DNA of 8,843 bases from Halanaerobiaceae bacterium (GCA_003554685.1 PWHA01000142.1:1-8843), one strand, 5' to 3'. Shown: positions 1 to 7,306, numbered from the stretch's first letter. Notes: generated by a model not told the origin, from the sequence alone. A program made the numbers and translations.

Positions 1-30
1 AAATAAAAACATTAATATATAGCAGCTGAC

Positions 31-71
31 AGAAAAAGCCCCGACCATTTAATATGGTCGGGGCTTTTTCT
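31..71. terminator. Bidirectional rho-independent terminator closing the addBA operon
   Basis: A perfect 18-bp inverted repeat (31-48 pairs with 54-71) encloses a 5-base loop. The stem has a GC-rich core (GCCCCGACC against GGTCGGGGC) flanked by A5 on one side and T5 on the other, so transcripts from either direction end in a U-run after a stable hairpin. On the minus strand it lies about 177 bases after the addA stop, with no gene between, and is the obvious end of that operon. On the plus strand it could also stop a gene lying left of the window. Confidence 0.9.
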
Positions 72-141
72 GTGGCAGACTGATTTTTTGTAACAGATTG
101 ATTTTCTGTGGCAAATTTATTTTTGTGACAAATTTATTTTT
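71..141. repeat. Four imperfect 18-bp tandem repeats beside the terminator
   Basis: Four head-to-tail copies are visible: TGTGGCAGACTGATTTTT (71-88), TGTAACAGATTGATTTTC (89-106), TGTGGCAAATTTATTTTT (107-124) and TGTGACAAATTTATTTTT (124-141, sharing one base with the third). The consensus is about TGTGRCARAYTKATTTTT. The array lies in the 3' untranslated region of the addBA operon, starting on the last base of the terminator stem. Each unit ends in a T-run on the plus strand. A function is not evident; it may be slippage-generated or a protein-binding array. Confidence 0.7.
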
Positions 142-247
142 TTCTGCAGGTTTTTTATATTTTGCTTATAAAACTGCTATCTGGCAAAATTGATCTGGAT
201 TTGATTGATGGATTAAGATTTGTTTGAGTGATGACATAGTCGATGCT

Positions 248-3200
248 CTAGAGACTGATAAACTCTACCTGAATATCATAATCACTGCCGGCCTCTCTGG
301 CGATAAGCTGGCGATATCTTTCCAGCTGATCCTCTTCCACGATGGCGCCGGTCTTGAAATCCAGAATGACAATTTCCTGTTTTTCATGGTCGACCAGCAG
401 CCGGTCAATCCGGGCTCCTTCTTCACCCTCTTCCAGCAAAGCTGGTCGGTACTCATTCAAAACCAGCCAGTGGTCGGAAAAATAGCCAGGATGATTTGCT
501 ATAACCTCCCGGGCCCGGCAAACCGCCTGCTGTACCAAACTTTTCCCCAGAATGTTGCCGTAGCGAGTTTTCACCAGCTTTTCTGCCATTTCTTGCTCGC
601 CCGGGCTGCCAGCAGTGATATTTTCCAGATAATAATGGACGGCCTGACCCAGGGTCCGGCTGGTTTTCTGCTTCAGATCAAAATCTATATCCTTCTCCCG
701 GGCTGCTATCGCTTTTCTCTCGGCAGAATCTTTAAGTCCGGGTTCAAAGTAGGGACTGAGATCTTCAAGTTCCTGGTGAGAGATTGATTCTGCCGGATCG
801 GGGGGCTGAAATTTGCCGTGCTGGATACCGGCAAGAAGTTCCTGCATCTGCTCAATCCGGCAGGCCTCAAGCAGATTGGGTTCATAAAAATTATAGCTGT
901 CACTTTTTTTCAACCAGACATGCTCGTCCTCCGGTTTCACCTGGACCGGGGACTCAATCAGTAAAAAGAGATTGTGGCTGGCCCGGGTCAGGGCCACATA
1001 AACATTGTTGATCTCCTCCATAAGCTCCTGATGCTTTTCCTCTTCCCGGCTGAAAGAGAGATCCAGCCAGTCCAGCAGTCTATCATAGCGGCTGGAGGAA
1101 ATCAGATAACTGTCAACCCGACTGTAATCGGAGGCAAAATCCAGAAAGATCCTGAGTTCTTCCTCCCGGCCCCCTCCCCCACCGGCCGAAGGACTCCAGT
1201 AAAAGAAAAGCGTATCCAGAGAAAGGCCCTTAGCTTTATGCACGGTGAGAAGCTCAACGGCATTTTCTCCCTCAACCCGGGTTTCCTGCAGTTCTGCTGC
1301 GCTCTTCTCCTCCCGGCAGAACTCCAACAGCTCATCCAGGGAATTTTTTTCCCGGAGCAGAGTATAAAACCGGTAGAGGTTTTTAACGGCTGCCCGATCC
1401 TTCTCCCAGCAGAAGAAGGACCCGCTTTCCCTGATCAAACGGCGGGTCAGCTCCTGATATTCTGCCCGGGCCAGGCTGCCGACCCAGTCCAGAACTTCTG
1501 CCAGGTCGGGATGGTCAATTAACAGACTGTCAGCTGTAAAGTCCACCGGCCGACGGCGGGCAAGCTGCAGCCTTTCCTGAAGCTGAGGTCGATATTTCAA
1601 AATAAATTTAAGCTGCTCCTGAGGCAGATTAACCATCTCACTACGAAGGAAATTAGCCAGGTAGTGAAAATCATTAAGCCAGAAATACTGCAGCAGCTGA
1701 TAGAGCGGCCAGACCGCCTTGTTTTCCAGGAGATTGCCCTGAGCCGGCAGAATGTAGGGGATCTCCTCCTCGGCCAGGCAGTCAGCTACCTGCTTTAATT
1801 CCCTGTTGCGACGGGCGATTACGGCCACATCCTGATAATCCGGAAAATCAACGCTGATTCTCCGGGCAATAGCCTGGGGCAGATCACTGACTATCTGGCG
1901 GTTATGTTGCCGAATTTCTTCCTGCTTATCATCGCTGTAATTCTGAAAGGTCTTGGTGTTTTCGTTGAGTCGAGCTGCGGAACCACCCAGCAGCACCTCA
2001 AAATAACCCCGGCCAGCATCAGGAGCAGGTTCAACTTCCTGATAGTCCCAGCCGGGATGAAGATCGCAGAAAAAATCATTAACAAAATTCATGATTTCCC
2101 GGTCGCTGCGGTAGCAGACATAAAGATTTTCAGTTTCTGCTGCGATCATCTCCGGCAACCGAACAAAAAGCTCCTGTTCTCCTCCCCGCCACTGATAAAT
2201 GGACTGCTTGGCATCGCCAACAGCAATAAAATTTCTTTCCTCCCGGAGGAATTTCTCCAGAATCTTCCACTGGAGCACGCTGGTGTCCTGAAATTCATCA
2301 ATGAAAAGAGATTTAATCTCGGTTCCGGCCAGCCGGGATAAAATGCCACCCAGTCCGGTCTGCCTATCAGCACCGGTCAGGCCGGACTCCTCGCTGACGA
2401 GATATTTATAGACATAGTTGCTGATATCACTGTAGGTAAATCTGCGCTGCTTGAAGGTCAGCCGGTCATATTCTGCTACTACCAGTTCGCCCAGCTCCAG
2501 CACCGCCTTCTCCAGGGGAAGAACCTCGCGATTGAAAATCCGGCGGGCCAGCTGCTGCTGAAATTCCTGGTAAAATTCTTCCAGCTCAATCTCAGTAATT
2601 TCCGCTGAATCCGCCGAAGGAACCCTGCGGCTGTTCCAGAAGGTTTTTTGCTTGAGCAGAGTTTTCCAGTGCTTCAGCAGCAATTCTCGACTTTCCTGAC
2701 GGTCCTCTCCCTGGCAGATTCGCTGATAATAGTTCCAGATATTATCTTGATAATCCTTGTTAACCCAGTCCTGCGTGAGCTCTTCTCCTCTGGCTGCAGC
2801 CACCTGACCCAACAGCTCCAGGCAGCGGTCAAGAGGTCTCAGCAAGGCAGAGGTCTCCAGAGGCTGACGCTGCTCTATCTCATCCAGAAAAAGAAATTTC
2901 CAGCGGTCGGCAATAATCTTCTCCAGATAGTTTCTGGCTGACTTTAAATCCCGCCTGACCTTAATCCCCAGCAGATTCTCCAGCTTCTCAAAAGCCGATT
3001 CCTGCTGGAGCAGCCGGGTTAAAACCGCATCTACGACTTCCTGATTGTCACCGGTTTCGGTAATCTGATAATCATAGATCCCGAGAGCGGGGGCCACCAG
3101 AGACTGGAAGAGCTGATTGGTGAAGCTATCAATGGTATAGACATGAATGGAATCCTTTTCTAGCAGCATCTCCTCCCGGCAGCTGCGCAGTTTTTCAGGC

Positions 3201-3487
3201 TGCCAGCTGATTTCAGAATGGAGCTGCTTGAGCTGCCACCAGAGAGCAGTATCCCGGCCCCCGGTCTCCAGTTCAATCAGATGTTCAAAGATTCTTTCCC
3301 GAGCTTCAGCGGTGGCCTTGCGGGTGAAGGTCAGCACGGCAATTTCTCTGAAGTCCTGACCCTGTAACAGGGCTGCCAGGTACTCCAGAGAAAGACGATA
3401 GGTTTTGCCGGTGCCGGCACTGGCCTTGAGAACTTTACTGCTGCTCCTGCTGTCAGCGGCTGAATTAATGTTTCTGCTGTCTTTCAT
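248..3487 (-). CDS. addA: AddA-type ATP-dependent helicase/nuclease subunit A
   Basis: This 1079-residue protein is the motor and one nuclease of an AddAB-type complex, which unwinds and resects double-strand DNA ends before RecA loading. All SF1A (UvrD/RecB) helicase motifs are visible: Walker A ASAGTGKT (22-29), Ia TFTRKATAEAR (53-63), Ib TIDSF (118-122), Walker B DEFQD (397-401), III GDAKQSIYQWRG (424-435), IV CYRSD (457-461), V TVHKAKGL (748-755) and VI VYVALTRA (829-836). The C-terminus is a RecB-family nuclease with His951, RID (D1028), LDFKTG (D1043, K1045) and QLERY (Q1054). Bacillus AddA is about 1230 residues, so this one is compact. The start at 3487 is chosen over a GTG at 3526 because GGGGAGG lies 9 bases upstream and the ATG overlaps the addB stop as ATGA, implying translational coupling. 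It ends in TAG. RecB is the alternative name, but the AddB partner favours AddA. Confidence 0.87.
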   Translation of the reverse strand: MKDSRNINSAADSRSSSKVLKASAGTGKTYRLSLEYLAALLQGQDFREIAVLTFTRKATAEARERIFEHLIELETGGRDTALWWQLKQLHSEISWQPEKLRSCREEMLLEKDSIHVYTIDSFTNQLFQSLVAPALGIYDYQITETGDNQEVVDAVLTRLLQQESAFEKLENLLGIKVRRDLKSARNYLEKIIADRWKFLFLDEIEQRQPLETSALLRPLDRCLELLGQVAAARGEELTQDWVNKDYQDNIWNYYQRICQGEDRQESRELLLKHWKTLLKQKTFWNSRRVPSADSAEITEIELEEFYQEFQQQLARRIFNREVLPLEKAVLELGELVVAEYDRLTFKQRRFTYSDISNYVYKYLVSEESGLTGADRQTGLGGILSRLAGTEIKSLFIDEFQDTSVLQWKILEKFLREERNFIAVGDAKQSIYQWRGGEQELFVRLPEMIAAETENLYVCYRSDREIMNFVNDFFCDLHPGWDYQEVEPAPDAGRGYFEVLLGGSAARLNENTKTFQNYSDDKQEEIRQHNRQIVSDLPQAIARRISVDFPDYQDVAVIARRNRELKQVADCLAEEEIPYILPAQGNLLENKAVWPLYQLLQYFWLNDFHYLANFLRSEMVNLPQEQLKFILKYRPQLQERLQLARRRPVDFTADSLLIDHPDLAEVLDWVGSLARAEYQELTRRLIRESGSFFCWEKDRAAVKNLYRFYTLLREKNSLDELLEFCREEKSAAELQETRVEGENAVELLTVHKAKGLSLDTLFFYWSPSAGGGGGREEELRIFLDFASDYSRVDSYLISSSRYDRLLDWLDLSFSREEEKHQELMEEINNVYVALTRASHNLFLLIESPVQVKPEDEHVWLKKSDSYNFYEPNLLEACRIEQMQELLAGIQHGKFQPPDPAESISHQELEDLSPYFEPGLKDSAERKAIAAREKDIDFDLKQKTSRTLGQAVHYYLENITAGSPGEQEMAEKLVKTRYGNILGKSLVQQAVCRAREVIANHPGYFSDHWLVLNEYRPALLEEGEEGARIDRLLVDHEKQEIVILDFKTGAIVEEDQLERYRQLIAREAGSDYDIQVEFISL

Positions 3488-6198
3488 CGGCTGTCGCCTC
3501 CCCGGCAGATTGCGGTATAGCTGCACCAGCGGCAGCTGGAATCTCTGGTATATCTGGTGCTGTCGACAAAAGCAGTGAGCTCCTCTTTGACCTCTCTGCC
3601 AAATTCCAGTTCCGAGCCAGGAGGTTCGACGGCAAAAATATTCTCCAGTACCAGATAGATAAATTTATGAATCGGTTTAGTTTCGGAAAAGCCTTCCCTG
3701 AGCAGCAGAGCATAGTAATTCAGCTGATCCCGATGGTCATTCCTGATGCTGCTGCTACTTTTAAAATCCACAATTATACTTTCGGTTTCAGTCTCCAGCA
3801 GCAGATCCAGTCTGCCGGTGAGATAAAAATCCACCAGTTCCGAGGCAAAATAAGGTCTATCTTTAAGGCCGGGTGGAGAAAATTCTGTTTTAAGTTCTTT
3901 GATCTCCTCCCTGCTTCTTCTAAGCGGTGACTCCGGATCTTCCGGAAATCTCAGCAGGGATTCAATCAGGGCTTCTCTGACTACCAACTGGTAGTATTTT
4001 TTAAAGCGGTGATCAATCTTGAGACGGTACTCATCCAGCACCTGATCAACTGCCCCGGCCACCTGGTTCCTTTCCATTTTCAAACCATTTGCACCAATTC
4101 TGTTCAGAACTCCCTCGGCCAGATCATGGACCAGCGAGCCGAAGGTCAGAGCATTCAGGTCGCTGTCGAAATCTCCCAGAGTCTCAGTAAGCTGAAAAAG
4201 TTCCTGGCAGAGGAAACGAAAATAGCAGCTTCGCAAGGTTTTAAAACTGTAAAAACCAAGATTCAGACCCCGGGAGGGAAAATCCCCGGCTTCAATCAAA
4301 GGTCCCTCTTCGGCAGCAATCTCTTCAGCACTGCTTAAGGGCAGATCCGGCCTGCTGCCCCCGGTCCAGCCAGAGGTATCGCTGGTTCTGGTTTTCCTGT
4401 CTCCGGGCCCCTCTGCCCCGGTATTTCCAGCCAGCAGGGAGGCAAAAAACTGGCGGTAATGCCGGCGGCCAGCAGGAGCCTGCTGATATTCCAGTCCCTC
4501 CCTGAGCTTGAGCTCCTCCAGAAAGGCACCCGGGCTCTCATTGCTGCGCTGATTTTCCAGGGCCAGCACCCCAGCCCTTTCAGCGGTCAGTAGATGACGC
4601 AAAAAATAATAGCGCTGGGCTCTGCGCTCTGCTGCCGGGGTTGGCAGTCCAATCTCCTCCCGCTGCTCTTCAGTCAGGAGAAACTCCTTCGCTCCGAAAG
4701 AGGCCGGCAGCCAGCCGGTGCTGGCATTCAGGACCAGTAGATGTTGCCGCTGCCGGTGAGGGGCGGAAAGCAGTTCATCCAGCTTGAGTTCCGGCCGACC
4801 TCTGGCAGTTTCAGGCAGGGGTTTGAGCTGTTTGAACTCCAGATACTGCAGCAGGCGGTCCAGCAGGCCTCGGGCCGGGTTTTGATAATAGCGGGTCCAG
4901 TCTGCAACCAGCCCCAGATCCTCAATGGCTGCCAACTCCAGCATTCCATCATAGAGCTGATCCACATCATTAAGATAGCGGCTGCTGGAAAGAACAGAAA
5001 AATCTAACTGATCCAGATAATCGATTAGATCCTTCATTTTTTTCAGGCCCTTAAGTTTTTTAAGTTCAGCCAGCACCGGCTGCAGGGAAGGCACCCTCCG
5101 ACTGAAGAGACGGCTGTCCAGATAGAGGTAATTATCCTTCAGCAGATCCCGAACCTGATCAACCACCTGCTCCGGCAGCTGAAAATATTTCCGGAAATAA
5201 GGTTTTCCCAGAGCATAAAGCAGAGCGGTAAGCCTAACATCATCGCAATCCTGAGGAGATTCTGCTAAAAGTTGATAGAGGGATTTTAAAAAGCGGTAGA
5301 TCTGACAGCGGCTGTAGTTCTCCCGCCGAGTCATTTCAACCCGGGCCGGAGAAAGCAGGCGCTGGTAGCCGGCATCCCGGCAGCGGGGTGTAAGCAGTTC
5401 TGTCTGCTGGAGGCCGAAAGTCTCAGCTAGCTTCAGAGCCGAGAGCAGCTGCAGGGTATCCTCCTCGGCTGTATAGAGATTGAGCTTCCCGGGCTCAAGC
5501 CGGCCCGGCCAGGCTTTCTCTAGAGTAAGACCGGTAAATTCCAGGTCAGCCGTATCAAAATCTCCAGGCGGCAGCTGAAGATAGAGCTCCACCTCCAGGT
5601 GTTTATCGACCTCCCGGAGGAGCTCCTCTTCCAGGGGTGTCAGCTCGATTATGTTCAGCAGAACAACCCTGTCAAACTGCTTGAGCGCCCCGGGCGAGAA
5701 GTTTGCCAGGGAGTATTCCAGGCTGACATCGGTAAAGCCGCTTTCAGCCAGCCGGTTAAGATATCTCTCCCGGAGTCTCTGAAAGAGCTGAAATTTCTCC
5801 CGGCGCCAGCCCTCCAGCTCCGGTAGATCATTAACCTGAAGCTGGTAGTCCGCCAGTTCCTGGTAGAACCGGTGAAAGCGAGAGGCAAAGTCGATAATGT
5901 CATTATAGCTGTCAACTCTGAGCCTGTTTTTCTCCTCTCCGGTCAGAAGCTCATAAAGTATGACAGCCAGCTTCTCCTCCCGCAGGGTAACCTGGCCGGT
6001 GGCCAGCAGCATTTCTTTAAAATCTGACAGAGAAATAAATTCGCTTTGAGGGGTCAGGGGCTCAAGCTGGCTCTGATAGCTTTTTCTGGCCAGTTCCAGA
6101 TTGCCAGCCCGTTCATCGTCAGCAAGGTAAAGCGATGGACCGGAACTTACCGCCCGTTGAAAAATATCTTCGGTAAAATCAAGGTGTATTATCTGCAA
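3484..6198 (-). CDS. addB: AddB-type nuclease subunit with iron-sulfur cluster motif
   Basis: This 904-residue protein is the partner of AddA. The C-terminal third is a Cas4/AddB-like PD-(D/E)XK nuclease: LVH (H691), TGRLDLL (D798), IIVDFKSS (D811, K813) and DQLNYY (Q825). It also has a cysteine set typical of 4Fe-4S nucleases, C658 in the SCYFRF motif and C889-x2-C892-x5-C898 at the end; this last spacing matches the AddB family. The N-terminal and middle parts look like a degenerate helicase fold (VVLLNIIELTPLEEELL at 178-194, HLLVLNASTGWLPAS at 486-500). No Walker A is present, unlike Bacillus AddB, which has one and is about 1160 residues. Residues about 590-635 are a Gly/Ser/Glu-rich linker. 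The start is TTG, supported by AAAGGAG 7 bases upstream. It is the first gene of the operon and overlaps addA by four bases. Confidence 0.83.
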   Translation of the reverse strand: MQIIHLDFTEDIFQRAVSSGPSLYLADDERAGNLELARKSYQSQLEPLTPQSEFISLSDFKEMLLATGQVTLREEKLAVILYELLTGEEKNRLRVDSYNDIIDFASRFHRFYQELADYQLQVNDLPELEGWRREKFQLFQRLRERYLNRLAESGFTDVSLEYSLANFSPGALKQFDRVVLLNIIELTPLEEELLREVDKHLEVELYLQLPPGDFDTADLEFTGLTLEKAWPGRLEPGKLNLYTAEEDTLQLLSALKLAETFGLQQTELLTPRCRDAGYQRLLSPARVEMTRRENYSRCQIYRFLKSLYQLLAESPQDCDDVRLTALLYALGKPYFRKYFQLPEQVVDQVRDLLKDNYLYLDSRLFSRRVPSLQPVLAELKKLKGLKKMKDLIDYLDQLDFSVLSSSRYLNDVDQLYDGMLELAAIEDLGLVADWTRYYQNPARGLLDRLLQYLEFKQLKPLPETARGRPELKLDELLSAPHRQRQHLLVLNASTGWLPASFGAKEFLLTEEQREEIGLPTPAAERRAQRYYFLRHLLTAERAGVLALENQRSNESPGAFLEELKLREGLEYQQAPAGRRHYRQFFASLLAGNTGAEGPGDRKTRTSDTSGWTGGSRPDLPLSSAEEIAAEEGPLIEAGDFPSRGLNLGFYSFKTLRSCYFRFLCQELFQLTETLGDFDSDLNALTFGSLVHDLAEGVLNRIGANGLKMERNQVAGAVDQVLDEYRLKIDHRFKKYYQLVVREALIESLLRFPEDPESPLRRSREEIKELKTEFSPPGLKDRPYFASELVDFYLTGRLDLLLETETESIIVDFKSSSSIRNDHRDQLNYYALLLREGFSETKPIHKFIYLVLENIFAVEPPGSELEFGREVKEELTAFVDSTRYTRDSSCRWCSYTAICRGGDSR
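3497..3503 (-). promoter_or_regulatory. Ribosome binding site deciding the addA start
   Basis: Read on the minus strand the site is GGGGAGG, followed by 9 bases and then ATG at 3487. It lies inside the last codons of addB. This fixes the addA start at the ATGA overlap and rules out the 13-residue longer frame from GTG at 3526, which has no comparable site. Confidence 0.85.
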
Positions 6199-6205
6199 GG
6201 TGCTG

Positions 6206-6212
6206 CTCCTTT
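6206..6212 (-). promoter_or_regulatory. Ribosome binding site supporting the TTG start of addB
   Basis: AAAGGAG on the minus strand is followed by a 7-base spacer and then TTG at 6198. The near-perfect Shine-Dalgarno match at ideal spacing is the main reason for accepting a TTG start here. Confidence 0.85.
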
Positions 6213-6235
6213 CCTAAGGAAATATGCCAAAAATA

Positions 6236-6265
6236 ATTATAGAGATTCCGGAAAAACTGGATCAA
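6236..6265 (-). promoter_or_regulatory. Sigma-A-type promoter of the addBA operon
   Basis: Read on the minus strand, TTGATC (6260-6265) is followed by an 18-base spacer and a perfect TATAAT (6236-6241). Transcription would start near 6229, giving a leader of about 30 bases that contains the AAAGGAG ribosome site. The -35 matches consensus at four of six positions. Position, spacing and the perfect -10 make it the best promoter candidate for addB. Confidence 0.65.
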
Positions 6266-6276
6266 CGATAATCAGA

Positions 6277-6304
6277 AATAACATTTTACGAATAACAATT
6301 TACG
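6277..6304. repeat. Two-copy 14-bp tandem repeat upstream of the addB promoter
   Basis: AATAACATTTTACG (6277-6290) is followed directly by AATAACAATTTACG (6291-6304), 13 of 14 bases identical. On the minus strand it reads CGTAAATTGTTATT then CGTAAAATGTTATT, beginning about 12 bases beyond the addB -35 box. This is where activator sites or repressor operators usually sit. The motif does not match a regulator site I can name with confidence. Confidence 0.6.
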
Positions 6305-6321
6305 CCTGAGAATTTTATGTC

Positions 6322-6330
6322 TGTTATAAT
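6322..6330 (+). promoter_or_regulatory. Possible extended -10 promoter facing the DUF47 gene
   Basis: TGTTATAAT is a perfect extended -10 element (TG, one base, TATAAT) on the plus strand. No convincing -35 is seen 17 bases upstream, which extended -10 promoters can tolerate. If used, it would give the DUF47 gene a leader of about 285 bases. On the opposite strand the same bases form part of a second, weaker promoter-like pair (TTGATA at 6345-6350, 16-base spacer, TATAAC at 6323-6328). Confidence 0.35.
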
Positions 6331-6377
6331 TACTAATTATTTATTATCAACAATTCTCCTGCAAATGTGAGGAAAGC

Positions 6378-6545
6378 ATAATTCAAGTTCAGGATATATA
6401 TTCAGAAAATAGTGACCGTTGGCTCAGAATCCGGTATCCGACCGGTCCTGATAGTGACATTCAGCTTTATTGTGATAAATATCTGAAATTAATTTTCAGA
6501 GCTGAATATAAAGGATTTCGGCTCTCAATCAATAATATTAATTAA
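6378..6545 (+). pseudogene. Possible small gene or remnant without standard start
   Basis: The plus-strand frame is open from just after a TAA at 6327-6329 to TAA at 6543-6545. The part from 6378 would encode 55 residues, including RWLRIRYPTGPDSDIQLYC, with a mixed, globular-looking composition unlike typical translated AT-rich spacer. No ATG, GTG or TTG occurs in frame. GAGGA (6369-6373) lies 4 bases before ATA (6378) and 7 before ATT (6381), so only a rare start codon could be used. I recognise no family. Chance openness, a decayed gene or a non-canonical small gene are all possible. Confidence 0.22.
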
Positions 6546-6608
6546 TAGCAGACACTGAAAGAAAAATATGATTAAACAATATGAAGGCAGAGATAAGGCC
6601 TGCTATTC

Positions 6609-6616
6609 GGGAGGAG
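6609..6616 (+). promoter_or_regulatory. Ribosome binding site deciding the DUF47 gene start
   Basis: GGGAGGAG lies 6 bases before ATG at 6623. The upstream in-frame ATG at 6581 has no purine-rich site in front of it, so the shorter, family-typical protein is preferred. Confidence 0.88.
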
Positions 6617-6622
6617 ATAAAC

Positions 6623-7273
6623 ATGATTGCTTTTGGTGGAGATTTTGACCAGCTGGAAGATGATTTTAAGAATATGGTAAAAAGTGTGGAAGAATGTCTG
6701 GATGATGCTTTTAAAGCCATAATTCTCTACCTCAATGAAGGAGAAAGCGAAGAGGTGCGCAGACTCAACAAAAAGGTCAATGCCAGCGAAAGCCGGGCTG
6801 ATGATTACCGCAGAAATATTATCAGAAGTATTCTCAAGGGCTCACTGATGCCCAATACCAGAGCTGATATTTTAAATCTGATCGAAGCCATCGATGATGT
6901 TGCTGATAATATGGAAGATGCCCTGGAGGAAATTATCTTTTTAAATCTTGATTTCTGCTGCATCAATGAGGATAAATTTTTAGAGATAATGGATTTGATA
7001 GAAAAACAGTATGCCGAGATGACAGAGGGTGTAGATCTGCTGTTCACCGATATGAGTCAGGCTCTGGTTTATGCCCGCAGACTGGAAGAAATTGAGTCAG
7101 AAATAGATGATATTGAGGAAAGCCTTATCCGGGAAATAGGTCAGATACCCGATATCACCATCGCAGAGAAGATCATCCACCGCCAGCTGATTAAAAACGT
7201 ATCGGATATAGCCAATATAATAGAAAAGGTGGGGGATCATATCGAAATAATAGTTTCCGTTAGAAAGGCATAA
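6623..7273 (+). CDS. DUF47 family (PhoU-like) phosphate transport regulator
   Basis: The 216-residue, highly acidic, all-helical protein fits the DUF47/TIGR00153 family (Bacillus YkaA-like), a PhoU relative usually encoded beside low-affinity PiT phosphate transporters and thought to control them from the cytoplasm. Two PhoU-like three-helix repeats can be seen. Each has acidic metal-binding patches: ASESRADDYRRNI (54-66) with DILNLIEAIDDVADNMED (82-99), then EIESEIDDIEESLIREI (156-172) with DIANIIEKVGDHIEII (195-210). Length matches the family. The start is set by the GGGAGGAG site; an in-frame ATG 14 codons earlier lacks one. No transporter is adjacent within the window, so the gene looks monocistronic here; its partner could be elsewhere. 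Codon use is more AT-rich than in the addBA genes. Confidence 0.88.
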   Translation: MIAFGGDFDQLEDDFKNMVKSVEECLDDAFKAIILYLNEGESEEVRRLNKKVNASESRADDYRRNIIRSILKGSLMPNTRADILNLIEAIDDVADNMEDALEEIIFLNLDFCCINEDKFLEIMDLIEKQYAEMTEGVDLLFTDMSQALVYARRLEEIESEIDDIEESLIREIGQIPDITIAEKIIHRQLIKNVSDIANIIEKVGDHIEIIVSVRKA

Positions 7274-7278
7274 ATACC

Positions 7279-7306
7279 CTGATACCCTGCTTTGCCAGGG
7301 TATCAG
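7279..7306. terminator. Hairpin just after the DUF47 gene, no U-run
   Basis: An 11-bp perfect stem, CTGATACCCTG (7279-7289) with CAGGGTATCAG (7296-7306), closes a 6-base loop five bases after the stop codon. The left arm contains the second of two tandem ATACCCTG copies (7274-7281 and 7282-7289), so the first copy could pair instead. There is no T-tract after it on either strand, so it is at best a weak or factor-assisted terminator or an RNA 3'-end stabiliser. Confidence 0.5.

Larger units (their letters stand above)
6199..6622. other. Divergent intergenic region between addB and the DUF47 gene
   Basis: These 424 bases separate two divergent genes. The addB side (6199-6350) carries the ribosome site, promoter, 14-bp tandem repeat and an AT-rich inverted repeat, ATAATTACTAATTAT (6326-6340). 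The DUF47 side (6350-6622) has no clear consensus promoter near the gene, but holds an open plus-strand frame from 6330 to 6545 without a standard start, discussed separately. A weak 6-bp hairpin (CTGAAA/TTTCAG, 6483-6499) is also present. No tRNA or recognisable riboswitch was seen. Confidence 0.6.

Noticed and set aside
71..141. CRISPR array
   Set aside because: Units are contiguous 18-bp repeats without spacers, degenerate, and no cas genes are present; the Cas4-like nuclease fold belongs to AddB.
3488..3526. A 13-residue N-terminal extension of AddA from GTG at 3526
   Set aside because: No ribosome site precedes it, while the ATG at 3487 has GGGGAGG at 9 bases and overlaps the addB stop.
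6277..6304. LexA (SOS) operator for addBA
   Set aside because: The repeat is direct, not a clear dyad, and does not fit the CGAAC-N4-GTTCG pattern of Bacillota.
224..6309. Many plus-strand and alternate-frame open frames of 60-190 codons across the addB-addA region
   Set aside because: They are antisense or frame shadows of two long, clearly homologous genes; they have unnatural composition and no ribosome sites.
6326..6340. Fur or PerR box
   Set aside because: ATAATTACTAATTAT is AT-rich and dyadic, but the half-site order and 3-base centre do not match the 7-1-7 arrangement.
6581..6622. A 14-residue N-terminal extension of the DUF47 protein
   Set aside because: The ATG at 6581 lacks a Shine-Dalgarno site; the one at 6623 has a strong site and gives the family's usual length.
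6538..7047. Minus-strand frames opposite the DUF47 gene
   Set aside because: Serine- and isoleucine-rich antisense shadows of a clearly coding plus-strand gene, without ribosome sites.
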